From Aureibaculum luteum (lineage in GTDB: Bacteria > Bacteroidota > Bacteroidia > Flavobacteriales > Flavobacteriaceae): 64,000 nt of DNA. The translations under genes were made by a program, and so were the position numbers. The stretch is from the NCBI RefSeq assembly GCF_003449015.1, contig NZ_QRGD01000006.1, positions 293,304-357,303 on the forward strand, in the 5' to 3' direction. The notes under the pieces were generated by a model, which was not told the origin of the DNA, searched no databases, and was given only the letters and a program-made list of their open reading frames with translations. This document shows, one piece after another, positions 9,111 to 18,227 of the stretch. Position 1 is the stretch's first letter. The number at the start of each line of letters is the position of its first letter.

Positions 9111-10637
9111 ATGCGAATTCAAATTAATTACATCATTTCGAGTATTCTGATTATATCCTTAATGTCTTGCGGAGAAAAAAAAGCTGAAAAAGCGGAGGTC
9201 ATAGAAAATAAACAGCCTAATATCATCTGGATTATGGCAGAAGATATGAGTACCGATTTGGCCTGTTATGGTTTACCGAATGTAAAAACACCCTATTTAG
9301 ATAAAATGGCAAGTGAAGGTGTTCGTTTTGACAATGCCTTTGTAACCAACCCAATTTGCTCACCTAGTCGCTCTGCCATGATGATTGGTACGCATCAAGT
9401 AAAAACAAATACTCATAACCATCGTAGCAATAGAGAAGTTCCTTTAGATAAACAGTTTACGCCTATGACTCAAAAATTACGAGAAGCTGGGTATACAACT
9501 ATTTTGGGTAACCACTCCGTTATGAAAAAGGGACGTAAAATTGATGTTAATTTTAAACATGAACCCTTAGGAGCATGGGATGGAGAAACAAAATTTGGAT
9601 TGTTTGATAAGTACGACAATTTTGAAAAAGCAGATGAACCTTTCTTTGCACAAATTCAATTAGTAGTAACGCATCGTGGTGATTGGTGGGATGAAGTTCG
9701 CGAAAAATCTAAACATCCTGTAAATGCAGATGCTGTTGAAATGCCTCCTTATATGGCAGATCATCCAGCCATTCGTTTGGATTGGGCTAAATATTTAGAC
9801 CAAATAGAATACATGGATAATGAAGTCGGAATGATTTTTAAAGAGCTTGAACAAAAAGGAATGGCAACTAATACTGTTGTTATTTTTATTGGTGACAACG
9901 GTCGTTGTAATATTAGAGGAAAGGGTTATTTGCATGACCCGGGATTAAGAATTCCATTGATTGTCTTTTACCCAGAGCAATTTAAAGGCGGTGAAATTAG
10001 AAAAGATGTGGTTAGTGCCACAGATATTACTGCTAGTATTTTAAATTTTGCTAAAATTGATATCCCTTCCTATATGACAGGACAACCCATGTTTGATGCC
10101 AATTTTAACAGAGAATATGCTTATGGAGCACGTGATTTATGGGATGAAATTGAAGAAAAATCAAGAGCCATTACCTCTGATGAATGGAAGTATATTAGAA
10201 ACGATAAACCAGAGATTCCTTTTGATGCTCATCAAGCTTATTTAGAGTTTTATCGGCCTGCTGTTCATATCATGCGTCAACTTAAAAAAGAAGGAAAACT
10301 CACAGAGGAACAAAAATTCTTCTTTGAAGATTCTAAACCCGTTGAAGAATTATACAATCTAATAAATGATTCTCAAGAATTGGTCAATTTAGCTAACAAT
10401 CCTGAATATGCCGATATATTGGTTAAAATGAGAGCAAAAACTAGAGATTTAGATAGCCTAATGAAGCCAGTAAGTGCTATTTACCAACCAAAATCTGTTC
10501 AAAGTACGGTGGATTTGGTGCAATGGATAATAGATGAACATCCAGATGTTCGTAAACAAATGGAAGACGGTGTAGAAGTTGGATTTAAAAAATGGGGAGC
10601 AACCTATAAAAAGTATCTAAAGAATAAAAAGAAATGA
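9111..10637 (+). CDS. Lipoprotein sulfatase, S1 family (CSPSR)
   Basis: 508 residues with a lipobox at C20 (LMSC). It has 'NIIWIMAEDMSTDLACYG', formylglycine site C83 in C-S-P-S-R and a second metal block 'FIGDNGRC', where Gly replaces the usual Ser. Its overall layout resembles the sulfatase at 1232 (shared 'THNHRSNR'-like segment after the active site, and 'KPVEELYNL' near the C-terminus), so both probably belong to one subfamily and act on related positions. Starts 5 bp after the previous gene and overlaps the next (GH2) by 4 bp as ATGA, indicating translational coupling. Confidence 0.89.
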   Translation: MRIQINYIISSILIISLMSCGEKKAEKAEVIENKQPNIIWIMAEDMSTDLACYGLPNVKTPYLDKMASEGVRFDNAFVTNPICSPSRSAMMIGTHQVKTNTHNHRSNREVPLDKQFTPMTQKLREAGYTTILGNHSVMKKGRKIDVNFKHEPLGAWDGETKFGLFDKYDNFEKADEPFFAQIQLVVTHRGDWWDEVREKSKHPVNADAVEMPPYMADHPAIRLDWAKYLDQIEYMDNEVGMIFKELEQKGMATNTVVIFIGDNGRCNIRGKGYLHDPGLRIPLIVFYPEQFKGGEIRKDVVSATDITASILNFAKIDIPSYMTGQPMFDANFNREYAYGARDLWDEIEEKSRAITSDEWKYIRNDKPEIPFDAHQAYLEFYRPAVHIMRQLKKEGKLTEEQKFFFEDSKPVEELYNLINDSQELVNLANNPEYADILVKMRAKTRDLDSLMKPVSAIYQPKSVQSTVDLVQWIIDEHPDVRKQMEDGVEVGFKKWGATYKKYLKNKKK

Positions 10638-12979
10638 AATATTTAAAAGGAATAGTATTATTGATAGTTGCAACTTTAACACTTCAGTTTTGTAAAAAAA
10701 ATGACATTGTAGAAGCAACTCCTCTTAATGAGGATTGGAAATTTAGTAAAATTAATGAAACAGGAGCGTTAGATGAAAGTATTTATTCGATTGCTTATGA
10801 CGATTCTCAATGGGAAACTGTAAACTTACCACATACAGCCAATATTGAACCTTTAACTGTGAACAATCAGTGGCAAGGGATTTGTTGGTATCGTAAACGA
10901 ATTACAATACCCAAAAGCGATAAGGATAAAAAAATATTCTTTGAGCTTGAAGCTGCTATGAATTATTCTAAAATTTGGATAAATGGCATCGAAGTTAAGG
11001 ACCATCAAGGTGGTTATTTACCAGTTATAATGGACATTTCGAAATATGTAAAACCTGGAGCAGAGAATATTGTTGCCATACGATTAGACAATACTGATAA
11101 TTTAGTTACTGGCCCAAAACCATTAAAACGATTAGACTTTAATATGTTTGGTGGATTATACAGAAAAGTAAACTTAACTACAAAAGAAAAAATTTACATC
11201 TCACATCCTGTGTTAGCAAATAAAATTGCCGGAGGAGGTGTTTTTATTACTTATCCTAAAGTTTCAGAAGCTGCCTCTATAGTAAATATAAAAACACATG
11301 TTATTAATGAATATGAAAATACAGAATCTATTGAACTTGTTCAAACAATTTTAAAAAATGGAAAGATAATACAAGAAAAGACATCTTCAAATATAGAAAT
11401 TAAAGCAGGAAAAGATATTGAATTAACAGAGCAAATCACAATTGTTAATGCTGAATTATGGTCGCCAAAACATCCAAATTTATATAGCTTAGAAACCAAA
11501 GTACTTCAAGATGGAAAAGTCATAGACCAACAAACAACAAACTTTGGTATAAGAGAATTTACTTTTGATGATAAGCATCAGCTTCACATTAATGGTAAGA
11601 AAACATTTTTGAGAGGTGTTAATCGCCATCAAGAATATCCCTACATCGGTTATGCATTATCAGACAACGCACAATATAGAGATGCTAAGAAAATAAAAGA
11701 TGGCGGTTTCGATTATATCCGTCTGTCACATTATCCACAATCTCCAGCATTTATGGATGCATGTGATGAACTAGGTCTTGTTGTAATTGACGCCATAATG
11801 GGTTGGCAGTTTTATAATGATACCGAAGACTTTAGAAATTATTGTTATCAATCTGCAACAAACTTAATTAGAAGAGATAGAAATCATCCATCTGTTTTGG
11901 GCTGGGAAGTATCGCTCAATGAAACTAAAGAGATGCCGGTTTATTTTATGGAAGAATTAAATAACATTACACATGCAGAATATCCTGGTGACCATGTATA
12001 TTCATGTGGATGGAAGGATGATGTATATGATATTTACTTAGAAGCACGCCAACACAGAATATTGAGACCGCATCCCTATAAAGAAATGCCAATTACAGTT
12101 TCAGAATATGGTGATTGGGAATACTATTCTAAAAACGCAGGTTTAAATCAAGATAAATTACCTAATGATGTGAGAACAGAAATGAGTAGTCGCCAAGCAC
12201 GAGGTTATGGAGAAAAACGAATGATGCGTCAAGCTATTAATGTACAAGAAGCTCATAATGATAATTTAAGTACACGAGCTTATTCGGATAGTTATTGGGT
12301 AATGTACGATTATAATCGTGGTTATCATGATGATATAGAACGTTCTGGTTTGATGGATCTTTTTAGATTACCAAAATTAGCTTATTATTTTTATCAGAGT
12401 CAGCGTGATATTGATGATGTCGCTGTGCTAAAACTTGCTACCTATTGGAATGATAAATCGCCAACGGATATAAAAGTATACTCAAATACAGATGAAGTTG
12501 AGTTATACCTCAACGATGAATTAATTGCCAAACAGAAACCAGATTCAGGAAAGAATACTGAGAATTTAAAACATCCACCTTACACATTTAACCTAAATGA
12601 ATTTAAACCAGGGACATTAAAAGCTGTGGGGTTTGTTGATGGGAAAAAAATCACTGAAGATATTGTAATTACACCTCAAAAACCTACAAAGTTAAAAGTT
12701 TGGTTAGATGAAAGTGGTAAGACACCAGCTGCAAGTCAAAATGATATTCTTTTCTTATATGTTGCTGCCATAGATGATAATGGTACTATAAATCCTGATT
12801 TTACTGAAACCATCACTTTAGAAATTAATGGAAGTGCAAAAGTGATGAATGTTGATGCCGTAAATGCAGAAGCAGGAATTGCAACCGCAGTATTACAATT
12901 AGGTAATACTAAAGAAACGATAATTGTAAATGCAAATGCAGCAGGTTTGAGGGGAAGCCATGAGTTTAAAATCGACTAA
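10634..12979 (+). CDS. GH2 family glycoside hydrolase, beta-galactosidase-like lipoprotein
   Basis: 781 residues. The N-terminus has a lipobox-like end (LQFC, C20). The sugar-binding jelly roll ('WETVNLPHT', residues 60-67; 'WINGIEV', 115-121) is followed by an Ig-like domain, and a TIM barrel from about 310 ('LRGVNRHQEYPYIG'). Predicted acid/base is E430 (SLNE) and nucleophile E491 (SEYGD). C-terminal domains ('VYSNTDEVELYLND') are typical of Bacteroidota GH2. Overlap of 4 bp with the sulfatase upstream. In this locus the expected job is exo-cleavage of beta-1,4-linked galactose once its 2-sulfate is gone. GH2 also includes glucuronidases and mannosidases, so the galactosidase call leans on context. 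Confidence 0.85.
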   Translation: MKYLKGIVLLIVATLTLQFCKKNDIVEATPLNEDWKFSKINETGALDESIYSIAYDDSQWETVNLPHTANIEPLTVNNQWQGICWYRKRITIPKSDKDKKIFFELEAAMNYSKIWINGIEVKDHQGGYLPVIMDISKYVKPGAENIVAIRLDNTDNLVTGPKPLKRLDFNMFGGLYRKVNLTTKEKIYISHPVLANKIAGGGVFITYPKVSEAASIVNIKTHVINEYENTESIELVQTILKNGKIIQEKTSSNIEIKAGKDIELTEQITIVNAELWSPKHPNLYSLETKVLQDGKVIDQQTTNFGIREFTFDDKHQLHINGKKTFLRGVNRHQEYPYIGYALSDNAQYRDAKKIKDGGFDYIRLSHYPQSPAFMDACDELGLVVIDAIMGWQFYNDTEDFRNYCYQSATNLIRRDRNHPSVLGWEVSLNETKEMPVYFMEELNNITHAEYPGDHVYSCGWKDDVYDIYLEARQHRILRPHPYKEMPITVSEYGDWEYYSKNAGLNQDKLPNDVRTEMSSRQARGYGEKRMMRQAINVQEAHNDNLSTRAYSDSYWVMYDYNRGYHDDIERSGLMDLFRLPKLAYYFYQSQRDIDDVAVLKLATYWNDKSPTDIKVYSNTDEVELYLNDELIAKQKPDSGKNTENLKHPPYTFNLNEFKPGTLKAVGFVDGKKITEDIVITPQKPTKLKVWLDESGKTPAASQNDILFLYVAAIDDNGTINPDFTETITLEINGSAKVMNVDAVNAEAGIATAVLQLGNTKETIIVNANAAGLRGSHEFKID

Positions 12980-13031
12980 TTTGCTTTTTAAATAATATCT
13001 CGAGGTCTGAAAACTTCAACATTTACAGGGG

Positions 13032-13053
13032 GTTACTGTTAATTTACTGTTAA
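13032..13053. promoter_or_regulatory. Direct repeat upstream of GH110 gene
   Basis: 'gttactgttaa' at 13032-13042 is followed directly by 'tttactgttaa' at 13043-13053: ten of eleven bases are identical, and the repeats are one helical turn apart. It sits about 85 bp before the GH110 start, after the GH2 operon ends, so it is a candidate site for the PUL regulator. Confidence 0.3.
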
Positions 13054-13138
13054 ATACATTTTATGTACGCGTATATACACATGCTTTGATGAATTGAATG
13101 ATATTTACTTCTGTAAAAGCACAATAAATCAAATTTTA

Positions 13139-15037
13139 ATGTCAATACATAAAAACATTACAAGAATTCTTCTATCAACGGTATTACTTTTTAATCTCAG
13201 TTGTTATAGTCAACAAATGCCAAAAGGTGAGGTGGTAGAATTTGGTTTAGGTATTGCTGAAGATGCAACACCAGCTTTAGTATCAAGAATTCTAAAGGCT
13301 AATGAAAAACCGATTTCAGAAATAAAATTTGAAAAAGGAACCTATCATTTTTATCCAGACAAAGGTTTTGAAAAATTTTGCTACATATCAAATCATGGTG
13401 ACTTGATGGTAAATACACCTTTCCCAATATTTAATATAGAAAACTTAACTATAGATGGTCAAGGGTCTACGTTTATATTTCATGGAGTAATGATTCCATT
13501 TTTAATTGATGAAAGTAAAAATATAAGTATAAAGAATGTATCTATTGACTGGTACCAATCATTTCATAGTGAAGGGCTAATTGTAGCAAATGATGAAGTC
13601 AATAAAACTTTTGATATGCAAATTTCTGATGAATACCCTTATGATATCCGCAATGGTGAATTGTTTTTTATAAAAGAATATTATCAACATACCATTGGAC
13701 AATCTATCTTATTTGATCCAAAAAGAAAAGCGATTTATTTTGATACAGAAGCCTATACAAATATTACTACAAAATCAAAATCGACTACCACCAATAATTT
13801 AGATAATATTAAATACAAGTATGAATATGATAAACGCGATGTAGGCTATAAGAATATAGGTATTGAAAATCGTGTTACAGTTAAAGAATTAAAACCAGGA
13901 TTGCTTCGAGTTTATGGTCACACTAAAAAAATGCCACCTGTAGGTCATATTTTGTCCATGAAAGGTGAACAAGGTTTAAATAGAGTCTCACCTGCGTTTA
14001 GCGTAAAACATACTAATGGGTTTAATGCTCTAAATGTAAATGTACATCATGCAGGAGGCATGGGTATTATCGCAGAAAATTCTGCGAATCTTATTTTGGA
14101 CAATTTTAATGTTACACCATCCCAAGGACGAATGGTATCTACTACTGCAGATGCAACTCATTTTGTTGGTTGCAGAGGAAAAGTGGTATTAAAAAATTGC
14201 ACATTTGAAAATCAATTGGATGATGCTTCTAATATCCATGGTACTTATCAAAAAATCGTTGATGTTTTAGATGAATATAGAATTGGTGTTAGAATGGGGC
14301 ATCATCAACAAAAAGCTTTTGTAATCGGTCAACCTAATGATAATTTAGGTTTTGTTAGATTGAGTAATTCATTTTTCGCTTATCAAAAAGCTACAATAAA
14401 AAGTATTGAATACATTAATAATAGGTACCAAATTATAACGCTAAACGAAAAGTTACCCGCTGATGTACTACCAGGAGATTTAGTAGAAAACCTTGATGGG
14501 TATCCAAATTTATTAGTCCAAAACTGTACCATAAGAAATAACAGAGCAAGAGGTTTATTGATTTCCAATCCTGTAAACACCGTTATTGAAAATAACTTTT
14601 TTAGTACTGAAATGGAGGCAATTTTAATACCGGTAGAAAGTGGTCATTGGTACGAATCTGGAAATGCAGCCAATGTTGTTATTAGAGATAATACATTTCA
14701 AGACTGTCAACATGGTGGAAAAGACCGTGGTGTAATTCGATTTGACACAGATGATGATAATAAGAATATAGCCTTTAAAAATATAGAAATTGTTGACAAT
14801 ACTTTTAATCAATTTGATAATCTAATTCTTGAGGTTACTAATTTGGACGGTCTTGTTTTTAAAGGAAATACTATTACCAATACAGAAACTTTTCCCCGAC
14901 TTCACCCGAAAAATCCTGCTTTTAAAGTTAAACGTTCTAAAAATATAAAATTTCAAAACAATATTTATAAAGGCAAAGTAAAAAATGAAGCAGTATTGGA
15001 AACGGATGAAACGATGTCGAATTTAAAATTTAAATAA
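13139..15037 (+). CDS. GH110-like alpha-1,3-galactosidase (right-handed beta-helix)
   Basis: 632 residues from the ATG at 13139. The open frame extends to an ATG at 13094, but the lipoprotein signal peptide (lipobox LFNLSC) begins directly after 13139, so the inner start is preferred. The body is a parallel beta-helix: 'FNIENLTIDGQGSTFIFHG', then repeated short strands with N-rich turns. 'DATHFVGCRGK' and, 23 residues further, 'LDDASNIHGTY' match the GH110 core. The Asp spacing equals that of the three active-site Asp residues I remember for the Pseudoalteromonas enzyme (321, 344, 345). GH110 enzymes remove terminal alpha-1,3-linked galactose by inversion. In carrageenan this is the bond from the D-unit galactose to the next residue. 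It is 48 bp upstream of susC. Confidence 0.8.
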   Translation: MSIHKNITRILLSTVLLFNLSCYSQQMPKGEVVEFGLGIAEDATPALVSRILKANEKPISEIKFEKGTYHFYPDKGFEKFCYISNHGDLMVNTPFPIFNIENLTIDGQGSTFIFHGVMIPFLIDESKNISIKNVSIDWYQSFHSEGLIVANDEVNKTFDMQISDEYPYDIRNGELFFIKEYYQHTIGQSILFDPKRKAIYFDTEAYTNITTKSKSTTTNNLDNIKYKYEYDKRDVGYKNIGIENRVTVKELKPGLLRVYGHTKKMPPVGHILSMKGEQGLNRVSPAFSVKHTNGFNALNVNVHHAGGMGIIAENSANLILDNFNVTPSQGRMVSTTADATHFVGCRGKVVLKNCTFENQLDDASNIHGTYQKIVDVLDEYRIGVRMGHHQQKAFVIGQPNDNLGFVRLSNSFFAYQKATIKSIEYINNRYQIITLNEKLPADVLPGDLVENLDGYPNLLVQNCTIRNNRARGLLISNPVNTVIENNFFSTEMEAILIPVESGHWYESGNAANVVIRDNTFQDCQHGGKDRGVIRFDTDDDNKNIAFKNIEIVDNTFNQFDNLILEVTNLDGLVFKGNTITNTETFPRLHPKNPAFKVKRSKNIKFQNNIYKGKVKNEAVLETDETMSNLKFK

Positions 15038-15085
15038 AAATTAATCTAATTATACTCAACAAATATTTAACTTAAAACTAATTTT

Positions 15086-18000
15086 ATGAAACAAAGAAAA
15101 CTACTAACTAATAAATTATTGAGCAGGTATTTGTTCATTACTTTATTAATGTTATTACAAAGTAACATTTGGGCTCAAACTCAAGGTTTGACAGTTACAG
15201 GAACAATTACAAGTTCGGAAGACGGTTCACCAATTCCAGGTGCAACGGTGCAAATAAAAGGAACATTAACAGGTACAACATCAGATTTTGATGGACTTTA
15301 TTCAATTGAGGCCAAAACAGGAGATGTATTGATATTTAGTTTTATTGGTATGGAAAACCAAAATGTTACAGTAACGAAAGCAAAATTAAATGTAATACTG
15401 GTACCGCAAGCCGAGAGCCTTGAAGAGGTTGTAGTGATAGGATATGGTACTGTTAAGAAAAAAGAATTAACAGGTGCCGTTGCTCAGGTAAAATCTGCAG
15501 ATATAGATCAGTATGTAACCTCAGATGTTGCTTCAGCTTTACAAGGTCAAGTTGCTGGTGTTTCTGTGGTTTCTAACTCTGGAGAACCTGGAGCACAATC
15601 AAGTATTCAAATTAGAGGGATAACTTCATTGACTTCAGGAGCAAATTCTCCACTATGGGTTGTAGATGGCATACCTCAAGTAGGAAATCCAGGTTTAAAT
15701 ATGAATGAAATTCAAACTTTTGACATTTTAAAAGATGCAGCATCAACAGCCGTTTACGGTTCTAGAGGAGCTGCAGGTGTTATTTTAGTTACCACAAAAA
15801 AGGGTAAGGAGGGTGTTATGAAAATTGATTTTACACATACTTATGGTGTTCAAAATCTAGCTGAAAGTGCTCCTTTAATGAATGCTAGTGAGCAAATAGC
15901 TTTTGAAACTGTAAAAGAGACATTAGGTTTTGCAAATCATATTTCCATTTTGGATGCAAACCCAACATGGTATGATAATGATAATGATTTTAGTCAATAT
16001 GTATTAAATAATAATCCTACTACAACCAACTATGCTCTTAATGTTTCTGGAGGTTCGAATAAACTAACCTATAATTTTTCAGGTGGATATTTAAATACAG
16101 AAGGTACGTTAATAAATTCCTATTTAAAAAGATACAATGCACGTACTTCTACAACCTATACGACTGATAATTGGAAGATAAATACAAGTATAGCTGTAAC
16201 CCTTGAAAAAAATGAAGTCTCGAGTAATGGATTACTCGCAGTAGCTAGTCGTTACTCACCTTATTTCCCTTTGATTGATCCAGATGCCGAAGCCATTTTC
16301 ACTTCAGATGATGGACCTGTAACAACCCCTTTAAATAACTTGGCTCAAGCAATTAAAAGAGAGAATTTGTTTCGTAGAGATATTTTAAATGGAAGTTTAG
16401 ATATTACACGTCGAATAACGGATGATTTGAGTTTCAATACACGTGTAGGAGTTTCTGTAAGAAATCAATTGCAAAAACAATTTGTCCCAGCATATACACT
16501 TGTAAATCCTGATGATTTTGATGATACGGAAACTGATCCGACAAAAAGTTTTGTGAATAGTGAAGCACAAAGATTATCAAAATTCAGTTGGGATGCTGGT
16601 TTGAATTACAACAAGAAATTTGGAGAACATACCATTGGTTTATTAGCAGCCGTAACGTTGGAAGAAGATACTTTTGAAGGTTTCTTTGGTCAAAAACAAG
16701 GGGTATCAAATAATGATATTAATGTATTGAACACTGCTACTATTAATCCAACAACAAATAGTTTATCTGGATACAACACCACTCGTGTAGGTACCTTAGG
16801 AAGAGTACAATACAATTACAAGGGAAAGTATTTGTTTTCAGTCTTAGGACGTTATGATGGTTCTTCTAAATTTGGACCTAACAATCGTTGGGGTTTCTTT
16901 CCATCAGCTTCTGCAGCATGGAATGTGTCAGATGAAAATTTTTGGGAGCCTATCAATCATATTGTAAATAACTTTAAAATAAGAGCAAGTTATGGTGAAG
17001 TAGGTAATGATGCCATAGCGGATTATGTTTTTAGCAGTACCATAGGACAGGCTGCTGATTATATTTTTTCAGACAATGATGGATCTTTTAGTAATGGAAC
17101 CGCAGTTAGAGATTATGCGAATGAAGTAGCAAAATGGGAAACATCAAAATCAATAAATTTTGGTATTGATTTAGGTTTTCTAAAAAACAAGTTTGTTTTA
17201 ACGGCTGAATATTATAATACTAAAAAAGAAGATATGTTATTTCCAATTACGTATCCAAGTTCTTCCGGAGCTTTTAATCAAACAGGTAATGCCCCTTTCG
17301 ATAATTTCGATCATCGAAACGTAGTATTAAATGTGGGTAACATGACTAATCAGGGTATTGAATTAGGAGCAAGATACAACCAGAAAATAGGAGAAAGCAA
17401 CTTAAGGTTGAACGCTACTTTTTCTAAAAACACAAATGAAATTACAAGTATTTTTAATGATATCCCATCTATTCTTAATGGTAATTCTGTTTTGGTTACT
17501 GGAGATAATCAGAATTCATTAATTACTGTTTTTGCAACAGGCTATGAGGCAGGTGCTTTCTTTATTTACGAGACGAATGGGGTCGTTCAAACAGATGCTC
17601 AGTTAGCAGACTATCAACAACTTGGAGGAAGAGAAAGTGCTCAAAAAGGAGATTTAATGTATGTAGATACAAACAATGACGGTCAAATAACCGCTGCGGA
17701 CAAAGTTTATAAAGGAAGTGGGTTACCAGATTTTGAAATCGGCTTTAATATGAATTGGAATTATAAAAATTTCGATTTAGCCATGAATTGGTATGGAAGT
17801 GTAGGTTCAGAAATTATGAATGGTAACAAAGCAGTAAGTTATATTGCTGGTCGTCATCCAGATTTAAGTAACATGTGGACTGAAAATAATTCTACTTCTA
17901 ACATACCCAATTGGAGTGGAGCTAAGGGTGATATTAATCATAATGGAAATACTGATTATTGGTTAGAGAATGGCGATTATTTGAGGTTAAAATTAGTTAC

Positions 18001-18208
18001 CTTAGGATACTCACTACCTAAAAACGTTTTAGAAAAAATAAACATTTCTAAATTTAGACTTTTTGTTTCTGCTCAAAATCCAATTACAATTACAAATTAT
18101 GATGGTTATGACCCAGAAATTGGGGGAAATGTTGCAAGTAGAGGGCTAGATGTCTCAAGATATCCAATTTCTTCTCTATACAGTTTAGGTGTAAACATCG
18201 GATTTTAA
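15086..18208 (+). CDS. SusC/RagA-family TonB-linked outer membrane transporter
   Basis: 1040 residues with a type I signal peptide (to about residue 30, 'SNIWAQ'). A carboxypeptidase-D regulatory-like domain spans about 33-112 ('SEDGSPIPGATVQIKGT'), followed by the SusC signature 'LEEVVVIGYGTVKKKELTG'. The plug is at about 120-240 ('VVDGIPQVG', 'ILKDAASTAVYGSRGAAGV'). The rest is a 22-stranded barrel ending in phenylalanine ('LGVNIGF'). Together with the SusD gene 19 bp downstream it forms the gated importer for oligosaccharides made at the cell surface. The substrate is inferred from the flanking enzymes as sulfated galacto-oligosaccharides. Energy would come from TonB-ExbBD, one set of which is at 34586-36658. 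Confidence 0.95.
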   Translation: MKQRKLLTNKLLSRYLFITLLMLLQSNIWAQTQGLTVTGTITSSEDGSPIPGATVQIKGTLTGTTSDFDGLYSIEAKTGDVLIFSFIGMENQNVTVTKAKLNVILVPQAESLEEVVVIGYGTVKKKELTGAVAQVKSADIDQYVTSDVASALQGQVAGVSVVSNSGEPGAQSSIQIRGITSLTSGANSPLWVVDGIPQVGNPGLNMNEIQTFDILKDAASTAVYGSRGAAGVILVTTKKGKEGVMKIDFTHTYGVQNLAESAPLMNASEQIAFETVKETLGFANHISILDANPTWYDNDNDFSQYVLNNNPTTTNYALNVSGGSNKLTYNFSGGYLNTEGTLINSYLKRYNARTSTTYTTDNWKINTSIAVTLEKNEVSSNGLLAVASRYSPYFPLIDPDAEAIFTSDDGPVTTPLNNLAQAIKRENLFRRDILNGSLDITRRITDDLSFNTRVGVSVRNQLQKQFVPAYTLVNPDDFDDTETDPTKSFVNSEAQRLSKFSWDAGLNYNKKFGEHTIGLLAAVTLEEDTFEGFFGQKQGVSNNDINVLNTATINPTTNSLSGYNTTRVGTLGRVQYNYKGKYLFSVLGRYDGSSKFGPNNRWGFFPSASAAWNVSDENFWEPINHIVNNFKIRASYGEVGNDAIADYVFSSTIGQAADYIFSDNDGSFSNGTAVRDYANEVAKWETSKSINFGIDLGFLKNKFVLTAEYYNTKKEDMLFPITYPSSSGAFNQTGNAPFDNFDHRNVVLNVGNMTNQGIELGARYNQKIGESNLRLNATFSKNTNEITSIFNDIPSILNGNSVLVTGDNQNSLITVFATGYEAGAFFIYETNGVVQTDAQLADYQQLGGRESAQKGDLMYVDTNNDGQITAADKVYKGSGLPDFEIGFNMNWNYKNFDLAMNWYGSVGSEIMNGNKAVSYIAGRHPDLSNMWTENNSTSNIPNWSGAKGDINHNGNTDYWLENGDYLRLKLVTLGYSLPKNVLEKINISKFRLFVSAQNPITITNYDGYDPEIGGNVASRGLDVSRYPISSLYSLGVNIGF

Positions 18209-18227
18209 TAAATAAAAAATTTACAAA

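Noticed and set aside
13094..13138. Longer start for the GH110-like gene
   Set aside because: The 15 extra residues come before a complete lipoprotein signal peptide that begins at 13139.
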